This document shows positions 42,897 to 51,627 of a stretch of DNA of 64,000 bases, piece after piece. Origin of the DNA: Paenibacillus xylanilyticus (GTDB lineage: Bacteria > Bacillota > Bacilli > Paenibacillales > Paenibacillaceae). Location: the NCBI RefSeq assembly GCF_013359935.1, contig NZ_JABMCB010000185.1, positions 1-64,000 of the forward strand. The letters are read 5' to 3'. Within the stretch, counting starts at the first letter, position 1; each line of letters starts with the position of its first letter. Position numbers and translations under genes: made by a program. The notes under the pieces were generated by a model, which saw nothing but the letters and a program-made list of their open reading frames with translations, was not told where the DNA came from and ran no database searches.

Positions 42897-43803
42897 CCGG
42901 CAGAATGATCATGGAAGCAGCGGTGGTCCATAGAATGCAGCGGGACACAAATTGCGGAGATGCATTGAATTGTTCAGCCAAAATAACGGCGTTTACTGCT
43001 GTTGGCATGGATGCCAGGATCAGCAGAACACTGAATAGGATGCCTTCAACCTGAAGTGCGGTCAGAATCAGGTAAGATAGGACCGGCGCTGCAGCGAGAC
43101 GAACCACAAGTCCAGTCCAGAAGGCACGGCGCACATTGGGCTGCCAAGGATCCGCGGAACCGCGAGGTCTTAGCATCTGTGCACCCAGAATGGCCAGAAC
43201 AACGGGGGAATAACCTGCAGCTAGCATGGTAATACCTCCGTCCAGCGCATCAGGCAGACTTATGCCAGTTGAACGCAGAACAATGGCAATGGCTGCAGCA
43301 TAGATGGAAGGCATGCGGAAAACGGACAGAATGGCATGTTTGACCGTGAATTCCGATCGGGCCGCAAAGAAAATTCCTACGGTATTCACAATAATCATCT
43401 GCCCGATCACATAGACCGAGGCCTTGTCCAATCCAAGTTGTCCAAAGGCAAGCAATACAAGCGGGAGTCCGTAATTCACACAGTTGGTAAAGGTGGAGAC
43501 AAGGGTAAGTCCCGCTTTTTCGCTTGCGCCCAAGTGGAAAATTCGGCTCAACAGCTCGGCAAGCGCCCATAGGGCGATCAGATTAATGATGGAAAACCAA
43601 AAGGTGCCTGTGACGTCCGTCCAGGTAATTTTGGCATGCAGCAGTGTATCAAAGATAAGGGCAGGGCTCAGAATATAAAGGGAGAAGGTGGAGAGTGAGC
43701 GAGTATCCCAATTTCTGAACCGCTTTAGCAGTATGCCTCCAATGACGGGCAGCGATATGGGCAGAAAAACATGATATAACGTAAGCAAAAATGATTGAAG
43801 CAA
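42874..43803 (-). CDS. AEC-family (auxin efflux carrier-like) transporter
   Basis: A 309-aa membrane protein with ten predicted segments in two halves of five. Membrane motifs such as NCVNYGLPLVLLAFG (about 107-121) and MPTAVNAVILAEQF (about 265-278) are typical of AEC permeases, which in bacteria export or import organic acids or related compounds. Transcribed opposite to DUF2062, overlapping it tail-to-tail, and divergently from the lactonase gene. Confidence 0.85.
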   Translation of the reverse strand: MLQSFLLTLYHVFLPISLPVIGGILLKRFRNWDTRSLSTFSLYILSPALIFDTLLHAKITWTDVTGTFWFSIINLIALWALAELLSRIFHLGASEKAGLTLVSTFTNCVNYGLPLVLLAFGQLGLDKASVYVIGQMIIVNTVGIFFAARSEFTVKHAILSVFRMPSIYAAAIAIVLRSTGISLPDALDGGITMLAAGYSPVVLAILGAQMLRPRGSADPWQPNVRRAFWTGLVVRLAAAPVLSYLILTALQVEGILFSVLLILASMPTAVNAVILAEQFNASPQFVSRCILWTTAASMIILPVMIVMSS

Positions 43804-43943
43804 CCGAATTCAGTCCTTTCATGATGAAAAACCTTTCTAATCATAGCAGAAGTTGTCCCCTGTCGTGAATGGATATTGGGATGATATCCCAGAATAATTG
43901 CACAACAAACAGGTTAATGCAGGTCACATAAACAGACGGCGGA

Positions 43944-43972
43944 TTGCTATTTTGATATGGCAGATTTATTAT
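43944..43972 (+). promoter_or_regulatory. sigma-A promoter of the lactonase gene
   Basis: TTGCTA (43944-43949), 17-bp spacer, TATTAT (43967-43972), about 47 bp ahead of the lactonase ATG. Confidence 0.6.
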
Positions 43973-44018
43973 AGAAGAGGTGCAACTAGACTACATACAC
44001 ATAGAGGAGGAAACTGTA

Positions 44019-45101
44019 ATGAGTGAATCGAAACGCTTGCTCGTATTGGTCGGCTCTTATGCCGAAGCGGAAAATGAGGGCATTTACGCATATGAATTGA
44101 ATGAGGATACAGGCAGCCTCAGTAAGCTGGACGGCATCTCGGGCGTGAAAAACCCAACGTTTGTCAACGTGAATGCCGATAGCAACAAACTGTATGCAAT
44201 TGGGGAAGCCGTATCTCCAGAGGGAAACAAAATGTCCGAGGCGGTCGCTCTGAACATTGATCCTTCCACTGGAAAACTGTCCATGCTGAATCGCAGCAAT
44301 TCCATCTCGGCTCCACCATGTCATATCCAGCGTGATCCTTCCGGACGTTACCTGATCCTTTCCAGCTACCACGGTGGACTGGTCGGTCTGCAATCGTTGA
44401 CAGACAACGGTGAAGTCGGAGCTCTTCTGGATGAGAAGAAACATGAAGGTAAAGGAGCTCATCCGGAGCGTCAGGACAAGCCTCATGTTCACTCCGCATT
44501 CTTCAGCCCGGATGGCAAATACATGATGGTACAGGATCTGGGTGCGGACAAGATTGCCATCTACTCCATTGATGCAGACAAGAATGAGCTCGTACTGCAC
44601 AGCGAAACGAAAACCCATCCAGGAGCAGGTCCGCGTCACTTGGCGTTCCATCCGAATGGTCAATTCGCTTATGTTATCAACGAAGTGGATTCTTCCATTA
44701 CGTCTTTCCGTTACGATGCAGCTGCAGGCACGTTGACTGAAATATCCACCGTGTCGACATTGCCGGATGGTTATGATGGCACTGAAAATACAACGGCTGA
44801 AATTACAGTATCCAATGACGGTCGTTTCGTTTACGGTTCAAACCGTGGACATGATAGCATCGTTGTTTTTGCAGCAGACGCTGAAACAGGTCACCTGAAA
44901 CTCGTTGAGCATGTCTCGGCCGAAGGTGAGCATCCACGTCATTTTGCATTGACACCGAATGGTAAACTGCTTATCGCTGCCAACCGCGACACCAACAACA
45001 TGGTTACATTTACGGTGGATCAGGAGAGCGGACGTTTGAAATACACAGGTCATAGTACTGGTGTATCCAAGCCGGTATGTGTGAAACCCGTTTACTTCTA
45101 A
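44019..45101 (+). CDS. lactonase family seven-bladed beta-propeller protein
   Basis: A 360-aa protein of the 6-phosphogluconolactonase/YkgB (Pgl) family, which hydrolyses sugar lactones. Repeated blade motifs occur, e.g. GIYAYELNEDTGSLSKL (about 18-34), HVHSAFFSPDGKYMMVQDLGADKI, GPRHLAFHPNGQFAYVINE and HPRHFALTPNGKLLIAANRDTNN. The His/Arg/Glu residues typical of the active centre are in HPERQDKPHVHS and GPRHLAF. Start ATG at 44019 after AGAGGAGG. Pgl activity is inferred from family; some members act on other lactones. Confidence 0.88.
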   Translation: MSESKRLLVLVGSYAEAENEGIYAYELNEDTGSLSKLDGISGVKNPTFVNVNADSNKLYAIGEAVSPEGNKMSEAVALNIDPSTGKLSMLNRSNSISAPPCHIQRDPSGRYLILSSYHGGLVGLQSLTDNGEVGALLDEKKHEGKGAHPERQDKPHVHSAFFSPDGKYMMVQDLGADKIAIYSIDADKNELVLHSETKTHPGAGPRHLAFHPNGQFAYVINEVDSSITSFRYDAAAGTLTEISTVSTLPDGYDGTENTTAEITVSNDGRFVYGSNRGHDSIVVFAADAETGHLKLVEHVSAEGEHPRHFALTPNGKLLIAANRDTNNMVTFTVDQESGRLKYTGHSTGVSKPVCVKPVYF

Positions 45102-45144
45102 ATCGCAATGTTCAGTTGAGCATGCCATAAATAAATGAAACAAG

Positions 45145-45168
45145 ACCCTGCCATCTGGCAGGGTTTTT
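45145..45168 (+). terminator. rho-independent terminator
   Basis: ACCCTGCC-atct-GGCAGGGT followed by TTTT. Confidence 0.93.
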
Positions 45169-45281
45169 CTGATAATGTGAGGATGGAATTTTATTCGTTG
45201 ATCTTTCAATGCAGGTTAGTCAAAATTAATTTTTCATTATTTGGATTCGTATAACAACAAAAGTGGATCATTAGTATCGTG

Positions 45282-45340
45282 CAGGTAACTACCTGACTTC
45301 AAAGTGCGTACTTCCTGGATGGAAAGTCAGGCTCTACAAT
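45282..45340 (+). promoter_or_regulatory. hxlAB control region with inverted repeats
   Basis: CAGGTA-ac-TACCTG palindrome at 45282-45295; CCTGACTT at 45293 and AAAGTCAGG ending at 45332 form a second inverted repeat. A weak -35 TTCCTG (45312-45317), 17-bp spacer and TACAAT (45335-45340) fit an activator-dependent promoter. In B. subtilis HxlR activates hxlAB from upstream sites when formaldehyde is present. Confidence 0.5.
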
Positions 45341-45456
45341 GAATGAGTAGCGAAGATAAACATGCATGCATCTGAACAGGCTGATTGGTGCAGGCTAAAC
45401 AATTAGAAATCCTCTATAGGAATACTCATATCTGAACAACAAAGGAGAAATAAATC

Positions 45457-46089
45457 ATGAAACTGCAGCTCGCACTCGACCTGGTAAACATCCCTGAAGG
45501 TATCGCTCTCGTTAAAGAAGTGGAACAATATATTGATATCGTTGAGATTGGTACACCAATCGTTATTAATGAAGGTTTGCACGCGGTAAAAGCGATGAAA
45601 GAAGCATTCCCTAATTTGCAAGTTCTTGCAGACCTCAAAATTATGGACGCTGGTGGTTATGAAATCATGAAAGCAGCTGAAGCTGGTGCGGATCTGATCA
45701 CTGTGCTTGGGGCAACCAATGACAGTACGATCAAAGGTGCAGTAGCAGAAGCGAAGAAACAAAACAAACAAGTTCTTGTGGACATGATCAACGTGCCTAA
45801 CCTTGAACAACGTGCTCGTGAAGTTGATTCGCTTGGCGTAGATTACATCTGTGTACACACAGGTTATGACCTGCAAGCTGAAGGACAAAGTCCGTTCGAA
45901 GATCTGCAAACGATCAAAGCTGCTGTGAAAAATGCCAAAACCGCTGTTGCGGGTGGTATCAAATTGGAAACATTGCCTGAAGTGATCAAAGCACAACCCG
46001 ATCTGGTTATTGTAGGCGGTGGAATCACTGGTCAGGCAGACAAAGCCAAAGTTGCGGCTGAAATGCAGCGTCTCGTTCAACAAGGGTAA
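45457..46089 (+). CDS. hxlA: 3-hexulose-6-phosphate synthase
   Basis: A 210-aa TIM-barrel enzyme of the orotidine-decarboxylase-like group that condenses formaldehyde with ribulose 5-phosphate. Mg/active-site segments LALDLVNIPEG (about 4-14), EIGTPIVINEG (about 31-41), LADLKIMDAGGYE (about 57-69, including the catalytic Asp-x-Lys-x-x-Asp), VDMINVPN (about 109-116) and VAGGIKLET (about 169-177). AAAGGAG ribosome site. First gene of the formaldehyde-detoxifying pair with hxlB, separated by 4 bp. Confidence 0.95.
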   Translation: MKLQLALDLVNIPEGIALVKEVEQYIDIVEIGTPIVINEGLHAVKAMKEAFPNLQVLADLKIMDAGGYEIMKAAEAGADLITVLGATNDSTIKGAVAEAKKQNKQVLVDMINVPNLEQRAREVDSLGVDYICVHTGYDLQAEGQSPFEDLQTIKAAVKNAKTAVAGGIKLETLPEVIKAQPDLVIVGGGITGQADKAKVAAEMQRLVQQG

Positions 46090-46093
46090 ATGG

Positions 46094-46657
46094 ATGAGCA
46101 GCAGACAATACGCAGCTGACATTCTGAAGGAGCTGGAACGTACGCTAAGCCAGATTGACGATTCGGAGATGCAGGCCATGGCAGAACATATTCTGGCTGC
46201 CGAACAGGTTTTTGTGGCAGGTGCTGGCCGTTCAGGTTTAATGGGAAAGGCGTTCGCCATGAGATTGATGCAGATGGGACTCCGGGTATATGTCGTTGGC
46301 GAGACCGTTACACCGGGCATCAGTCCGAAGGACTTCCTCTTATTATGCTCCGGCTCGGGAGAGACAGGCAGTCTGGCAGCGATGGCTCAAAAGGCCAGTA
46401 AAGCCGGTGCTCCTGTAGGTCTGATCACGATCAAGCCGGAGTCCACAATCGGTCAACTGGCAAATATCATCGTTCGCCTTCCTGCATCTGCGAAAGAGGA
46501 CACGGCAGCGGCGGGATCAGCAGTTACCATTCAGCCGATGGGTTCACTTTTTGAACAGGGATTGCTGCTTGGCATGGATGCTCTGGTTCTCACTTTAATG
46601 GAAATGAAAAGCTTGACTGGAGCAGACATGTTTGGCCTTCATGCGAATCTGGAATAG
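46094..46657 (+). CDS. hxlB: 6-phospho-3-hexuloisomerase
   Basis: A 187-aa SIS-domain isomerase that turns 3-hexulose 6-phosphate into fructose 6-phosphate. SIS motifs: VFVAGAGRSGLMGKAFAMRLMQMG (about 38-61), CSGSGETGSLAAMAQKASKAGAPVGLIT (about 85-112, phosphate-binding SGSGET) and PMGSLFEQGLLLGMDAL (about 148-164). ATG at 46094 follows AAGGG in the end of hxlA. Completes the ribulose monophosphate formaldehyde pathway. Confidence 0.95.
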   Translation: MSSRQYAADILKELERTLSQIDDSEMQAMAEHILAAEQVFVAGAGRSGLMGKAFAMRLMQMGLRVYVVGETVTPGISPKDFLLLCSGSGETGSLAAMAQKASKAGAPVGLITIKPESTIGQLANIIVRLPASAKEDTAAAGSAVTIQPMGSLFEQGLLLGMDALVLTLMEMKSLTGADMFGLHANLE

Positions 46658-46688
46658 ACATCGCTGTATACTTTAAGAACATATAGAT

Positions 46689-46733
46689 AGGACCGGGATC
46701 CCTTTGATAAAAAAGGTGAATCCGGTCCTTTCT
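46689..46733 (+). terminator. rho-independent terminator of hxlAB
   Basis: AGGACCGGGAT...AATCCGGTCCT with an inner CCTT/AAGG stem, followed by TTCT; it separates hxlB from hxlR. Confidence 0.78.
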
Positions 46734-46861
46734 GTAATGGATGCAGTTATCAGGTTTGCGTCTTCTATGCATTCGGGCCATGCTGTAGTAGAATTGAGAG
46801 TAAGCTATATCGAATAACGTACATGTTGATATAAGAATGTAAGCTAAGGGGGCTCGGAGCC

Positions 46862-47221
46862 ATGGCAGCCGAAGTCAAGGAACGGATTAATCTGAAGGAA
46901 ATCAACTGTGAGAAAGAATTGACCCTTGCTGTTATTGGCGGCAAATGGAAACTCATTATATTGTGGCATCTGGGCCTGGAAGGAACGAAGCGTTTCAGTG
47001 AATTGAAGCGATTAATCCCTCATATTACCCAAAAAATGTTGACCAACCAGCTTCGGGAGCTGGAGGAAGACCGGCTGATCGAGCGAAAGGTTTATGCGGA
47101 AGTGCCGCCTCGGGTAGAGTACAGTTTGACCGATCATGGGCATAGTCTGATGCCAGTGCTGCGCGCAATGTACGATTGGGGCAAAAATTACGGAGAAAAT
47201 GTAATCTGGAAATCAGAATAA
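46862..47221 (+). CDS. hxlR: HxlR-family transcriptional regulator
   Basis: A 119-aa DUF24/HxlR winged-helix protein. Core at about 12-105: [56 protein letters not shown] and [17 protein letters not shown] single conserved Cys (C17) sits at the N-terminus, as in HxlR-family redox or electrophile sensors. It lies directly downstream of hxlAB and is the probable activator, though in B. subtilis hxlR is upstream and divergent. Ends at a terminator. Confidence 0.88.
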   Translation: MAAEVKERINLKEINCEKELTLAVIGGKWKLIILWHLGLEGTKRFSELKRLIPHITQKMLTNQLRELEEDRLIERKVYAEVPPRVEYSLTDHGHSLMPVLRAMYDWGKNYGENVIWKSE

Positions 47222-47235
47222 ATCAGAGCCGAAGG

Positions 47236-47281
47236 AACCGCAGGGTGGCATGGAACATTTCCATAACCCGGCGGTTTTTTT
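47236..47281 (+). terminator. rho-independent terminator
   Basis: AACCGCAGGGT pairs with ACCCGGCGGTT, followed by TTTTT. Confidence 0.8.
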
Positions 47282-47394
47282 GATGTACCATTGAACTTGA
47301 ATCAAAAGTCTCAATTTGGGAGATGTCAGGTATAAACGGTCGGAATATGATACGATGAGAGATATTGGAAACGCAAGGAGGAGGACATATACAG

Positions 47395-49197
47395 ATGGAA
47401 AAAATACATACACGCGACGAAGTGAGCCAGGAAACGACCTGGAACCTGGCAGACTTGTTTGGAACCGATGCAGAGTGGGAACAGGAACTCAAGTCACTCC
47501 CTGAAGAAGCAGCCCATATTGAAACGTTCAAAGGGCGTCTTGGCGAAAGTGCTGAACAGTTACTGGCATGTCTCGACGCTCGTGAAGCACTTCAGGAACG
47601 AATCGCCAAGACCGCATCCTATGCGCGACTTAAACAATCGGAAGACAGCACCAATCCGGTGAACATTGAGAATTCGGCCAAAGCGGGAGATATCCTATCG
47701 TCTCTGTCGTCTTCCTTGTCTTTTGTCAATTCTGAGATTACGGATCTTCCCGAGGGTACGGTGGAACGTTATATTGCCGAACTTCCCGGACTGGAGCCCT
47801 ATTCTCGGAGCTTGAATCTTCTGCTTCAGGAAAAAGCACATCGTCTCTCGCCAGAAACGGAGAAAGTGCTGGCATCTCTAGGAGAGGTATTGGATTCACC
47901 ATACCGGATCTACCTCCGAGGTAAACTGGCAGACATGACGTTCGACGATGCACTAGATGGAGAGGACAATAACCGTCCACTGTCCTGGTCTTTCTATGAA
48001 AATAACTACGAAATGTCTTCCGATACAAAGCTGCGCCGTTCCGCCTACGCAGCCTTCAGTTCCAAATTGAACGATTACAAAAACACGTTTGCCGAAGGTT
48101 ATGCAACCGAAGTGAAAAAACAGGTTGTCTTGTCCCGGCTTCGCGGTTATAACGATGTTACCGATATGCTGCTCAGCCCGCAGCAAGTAAGCAAAGAGAT
48201 GTATAACAATATCCTGGATATTATTCAGCAGGAACTCGCACCTCATATGCGCAGACTTGCGGCTCTCAAGAAACGTGAGCTGGGTCTGGACAAGCTGATG
48301 TTCTGCGATTTGAAAGCCCCACTTGACCCTGAATTCAGTCCTGCGATTACATATGAGGAAGCCTGCACGCTCATTCGTGAAGCTCTTGCTGTACTTGGAC
48401 CGGAATACGGAGAGATTGTGGAACGGGCATTCAGTGACCGCTGGGTGGATTACGCGGATAACGCCGGGAAATCAACAGGTGCTTTCTGTTCATCCATTTA
48501 TGGATCACATTCGTATATCCTCATTTCATGGGCAAACAATATGCGCGGAGCGTTTACGCTTGCTCATGAAGTGGGACATGCCGGGCATTTCATGCTTGCC
48601 GGACGCTATCAGCGTCTTACCAATACAAGGCCTTCTCTTTATTTCATTGAGGCACCATCTACCATGAATGAGATGCTGTTGGCCGATCATCTGTTGAAAC
48701 GTTCTGACAATCCAAGAATGCGCCGCTGGGTGATTTTGCAATTGCTCAACACGTATTACCACAACTTTGTGACACACCTGCTTGAAGGTGAATTACAGCG
48801 ACAGGTATATGCACTTGCCACCAAGGATGAACCGATTACAGCCAAGACGCTTAGTGAGCTCAAAGGAAATATTCTCTCCGGGTTCTGGGGATCGGATCTG
48901 GTTGTGGACGAAGGGGCCAAGCTGACCTGGATGAGGCAGCCACATTATTACATGGGACTGTATCCTTACACCTATGCAGCAGGTTTAACGGCATCCACTG
49001 CAGCAGCCGGACTTATTCGCGAAGAAGGGCAGCCTGCCGTGGACCGCTGGCTTGAAGCATTGAAAGCAGGTGGAAGTCAATCGCCGCAAGAGCTTATGAA
49101 GCTTGCGGGTGTGGACATGTCCGGACCGGAACCGATCCGTGCTGCTGTGGCGTATGTTGGCAGTCTGGTTGATGAACTTGAACGTCTGTATTCCTGA
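47395..49197 (+). CDS. pepF: oligoendopeptidase F (M3 metallopeptidase)
   Basis: A 600-aa zinc endopeptidase that cuts small peptides in the cytoplasm. The zinc motif HEVGH is at 391-395 (TLAHEVGHAGHFM), with the third ligand Glu in EAPSTMNEMLLADHLL (about 418-433). The N-terminal helical domain (about 10-190) is typical of PepF. ATG at 47395 follows AAGGAGGAGG by 11 bases; the in-frame ATG at 47365 precedes that site. Single-gene unit. Confidence 0.93.
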   Translation: MEKIHTRDEVSQETTWNLADLFGTDAEWEQELKSLPEEAAHIETFKGRLGESAEQLLACLDAREALQERIAKTASYARLKQSEDSTNPVNIENSAKAGDILSSLSSSLSFVNSEITDLPEGTVERYIAELPGLEPYSRSLNLLLQEKAHRLSPETEKVLASLGEVLDSPYRIYLRGKLADMTFDDALDGEDNNRPLSWSFYENNYEMSSDTKLRRSAYAAFSSKLNDYKNTFAEGYATEVKKQVVLSRLRGYNDVTDMLLSPQQVSKEMYNNILDIIQQELAPHMRRLAALKKRELGLDKLMFCDLKAPLDPEFSPAITYEEACTLIREALAVLGPEYGEIVERAFSDRWVDYADNAGKSTGAFCSSIYGSHSYILISWANNMRGAFTLAHEVGHAGHFMLAGRYQRLTNTRPSLYFIEAPSTMNEMLLADHLLKRSDNPRMRRWVILQLLNTYYHNFVTHLLEGELQRQVYALATKDEPITAKTLSELKGNILSGFWGSDLVVDEGAKLTWMRQPHYYMGLYPYTYAAGLTASTAAAGLIREEGQPAVDRWLEALKAGGSQSPQELMKLAGVDMSGPEPIRAAVAYVGSLVDELERLYS

Positions 49198-49242
49198 TTC
49201 CATTCATATAGTATACGGACAAGGCAAGTAGGGTTGTCTGCG

Positions 49243-49281
49243 TGCACCGTCTCCTTGGCTGGGGACGGTGCATCTTATTTT
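49243..49281 (+). terminator. rho-independent terminator
   Basis: TGCACCGTC pairs with GACGGTGCA, followed by TCTTATTTT. Confidence 0.75.
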
Positions 49282-49305
49282 GGAGCCGGAAAGGAACGAT
49301 GATGA

Positions 49306-49821
49306 ATGAAGGCAATAAGCATATCTTCATCGCTGGGCCGATTAACTACGGACGGCTTCGGTGTATTTGATGACATGAACGGTGTGCCGGGGTTTGAGGG
49401 CAATCAGGGGGGATTTTTTTCGGGATTTAACGAGTTTGGGGCGATGAGTGCATTTGGCTCGATATTTATTGGTGCCATATTTCTTATTATTGCTAGTGTC
49501 ATCGTCATTGCGATTATTTCAGGAATGCGAACATGGTCCTCGAACAATGCAGCAACGCTGCTCACACTGCATTGCAACGTGGTGGCGAAGAGAACGGAAG
49601 TTACTGGAGGAAGCGGGGATAGCAGTGCTTCAACCTGGTATTACGCAACATTTCAACTGGATAATGGGGAACGCTTGGAACTGAATGTCGGCGGAAGCAA
49701 CTACGGCATGCTGGTAGAAAACGACCGGGGGATGCTCACATATCAGGGGACAAGGTTCAAGCATTTCGAGAGAGATGTGCAGCCTCAGTCTGGTGTAAGC
49801 AATGGCCGGTTTTATACGTAA
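49306..49821 (+). CDS. DUF2500 family membrane protein
   Basis: A 171-aa protein: an N-terminal Gly/Phe-rich part (about 1-45, with GVPGFEGNQGGFFSGFNEFG), one membrane segment (about 48-72, AFGSIFIGAIFLIIASVIVIAIIS), then the DUF2500 domain (about 85-160) with HCNVVAKRTEVTGG, TWYYATFQLDNGERLELNV and DRGMLTYQGTRFKHF. Function unknown; the extracellular or cytoplasmic domain is beta-rich. ATG at 49306 follows AAGGAAC by 9 bases. Confidence 0.82.
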   Translation: MKAISISSSLGRLTTDGFGVFDDMNGVPGFEGNQGGFFSGFNEFGAMSAFGSIFIGAIFLIIASVIVIAIISGMRTWSSNNAATLLTLHCNVVAKRTEVTGGSGDSSASTWYYATFQLDNGERLELNVGGSNYGMLVENDRGMLTYQGTRFKHFERDVQPQSGVSNGRFYT

Positions 49822-49954
49822 TAGAGCATTTGCATAAATCCAATAAGCGACTTCCAATCTTCAATATATAGATCGAAATGCTCCTATTCGTCTATATACT
49901 GTACTCTGGATTGAGTGGAATCGAATTATGCAAGATGCTGAATCCAAACAGAAG

Positions 49955-49988
49955 AACGACTTATCCATGGGATCAGGTCGTTTTTTTG
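49955..49988 (+). terminator. rho-independent terminator
   Basis: AACGAC...GTCGTT, with an inner ATCC/GGAT stem, followed by seven T. Confidence 0.85.
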
Positions 49989-50013
49989 TTGAAGAAGAAC
50001 TAAACACAGGGTA

Positions 50014-50027
50014 TTCAAACGCTTACA
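50014..50027. promoter_or_regulatory. cre-like CcpA site ahead of the rhaB operon
   Basis: TTCAAACGCTTACA (reverse complement TGTAAGCGTTTGAA) matches the core of the cre consensus TGWAANCGNTNWCA with mismatches only at the last bases. It lies near candidate promoter elements (TTGAAG at 49989, TATACT at 50035) upstream of rhaB, fitting carbon catabolite repression. Confidence 0.5.
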
Positions 50028-50132
50028 ACAGTGATATACTCGTGAAATAAAGCAAAACAGTATAAAACAAAAACAAACAAACAAATAAGCAAAGAGAATC
50101 TGTACTATGTATAGAAAGGTTGGTGAAGAGCA

Positions 50133-51626
50133 GTGAGTGTGCTGGCATACGATCTGGGAGCTGGCAGTGGGAGAGCGCTGCTGGGTCATCTCAATGACCG
50201 GGGAATTACGGCAACCGAGGTCCATCGTTTCAAAAATGAGCCGGTCAAAGCCGGCGAGCGGATGCACTGGGACATATTGCGTTTGCATCATGAATTGTTG
50301 CAAGGTCTGCAACGGGTTAAGCAACAAGGAGAGCACCCGGAGAGTCTGGGGATCGATTCTTGGGGAGTGGACTTTGGCTTGCTGGGGAGCAATGGCGAGT
50401 TGCTCGGTAATCCCTATCATTATCGTGATGCACAGTTTAACGGCATGATGGAACAGGTTCGCAAAGAGCTGACTTCCCGGCGGATCTTCGAACGTACAGG
50501 CATTCAATTCCTCAGTTTTAACACCCTGTACCAACTCGCAACCCTGCAGCGAAAGGGTTCACCATTTCTGGATGCGGCGGATCGTTTTCTTATGATTCCC
50601 GATCTGCTTCGTTACTTCCTGACTGGGGAAGCAGTGAATGAGTTCACCAATGCAACAACGACGCAGCTCTACAACCCGGTGAGCGGCCTATGGGACGGAG
50701 AATTGCTCGCCCATATCGGGGTCTCGGATCATATGTTTGGTGAAGCGGTGATGCCGGGTACGAGAGTAGGTCAGCTCCGCAGCAGTATAACCGGTGATCT
50801 GGGGATATCCGCCATTCCTGTTATTGCCGTGGCTGAGCATGATACGGGTTCAGCAGTAGTCGCTGTCCCTGCAACGGATCGTTCGTTCGCTTACCTGAGT
50901 TGTGGAACCTGGTCGCTAATGGGTACGGAGATTGATCACCCTGCCATTAGTTCCGAGAGTCTGGCTCTGAACTTTACGAATGAAGGCGGCGCGGGGGGAA
51001 CATTCCGTCTGCTCAAAAACATTATGGGCCTCTGGATATTACAGGAGAGCATGCGCGAATGGGAGCGGCAGGGGATGGGAATCAGCTACGCTGAGTTATT
51101 GAAGCAGGCGGAACTGGCCCCTCCATTTGCAAGTCTCTTTGATCCGGACGATGATCTGTTCATGCCAGCGGGTGACATGACGTCCCGGATTCGTCAATAT
51201 TGCCGGAATACGGGACAGCAGGAACCGCAGAATCAGGGAGCCATCGCCCGTTCAATTCTGGAGAGCCTCGCGCTGAAGTACAGAAGAGTACTGGAGTGGA
51301 CGGAACAATTATCGGGTCAATCTTTCAATGGACTGCATATGGTCGGTGGAGGCATCCAGAATCAAGTGTTATGTCAGTGGACCGCAAATTCGATTGGCAA
51401 ACCGGTATGGGCAGGGCCTGCGGAAGGCAGTGCAATTGGCAACATGGCCGTTCAATGGATCGCCAGTGGGGCGTTCAAGGATATCTGGGAAGCACGCAAG
51501 GTCATTCGTGATTCGTTCCCGGTATCCGATTATGAACCGAAGGATAGACCCATTTGGGAAGAAGCATATGGCAGATTTCTGAGATTGACGGACTCATTGA
51601 ATTCACAAGCCGGGAGTGAGGTGTAA
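50133..51626 (+). CDS. rhaB: rhamnulokinase
   Basis: A 497-aa FGGY-family kinase that phosphorylates L-rhamnulose. ATP-binding segments LAYDLGAGSGRALLG (about 4-18) and SWGVDFGLL (about 72-80), the PDLLRYFLTGEAVNEFTNATTTQLY region (about 154-178), VIAVAEHDTGSAVVAVP (about 229-245) and the second phosphate-binding GGGIQNQVLCQWTANSIGKPV (about 405-425). Start is a GTG after GAAAGG. First gene of a unit with DeoR and lutABC. Rhamnose isomerase and rhamnulose 1-phosphate aldolase are not in the window. Confidence 0.93.
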   Translation: MSVLAYDLGAGSGRALLGHLNDRGITATEVHRFKNEPVKAGERMHWDILRLHHELLQGLQRVKQQGEHPESLGIDSWGVDFGLLGSNGELLGNPYHYRDAQFNGMMEQVRKELTSRRIFERTGIQFLSFNTLYQLATLQRKGSPFLDAADRFLMIPDLLRYFLTGEAVNEFTNATTTQLYNPVSGLWDGELLAHIGVSDHMFGEAVMPGTRVGQLRSSITGDLGISAIPVIAVAEHDTGSAVVAVPATDRSFAYLSCGTWSLMGTEIDHPAISSESLALNFTNEGGAGGTFRLLKNIMGLWILQESMREWERQGMGISYAELLKQAELAPPFASLFDPDDDLFMPAGDMTSRIRQYCRNTGQQEPQNQGAIARSILESLALKYRRVLEWTEQLSGQSFNGLHMVGGGIQNQVLCQWTANSIGKPVWAGPAEGSAIGNMAVQWIASGAFKDIWEARKVIRDSFPVSDYEPKDRPIWEEAYGRFLRLTDSLNSQAGSEV

Positions 51627-51627
51627 C

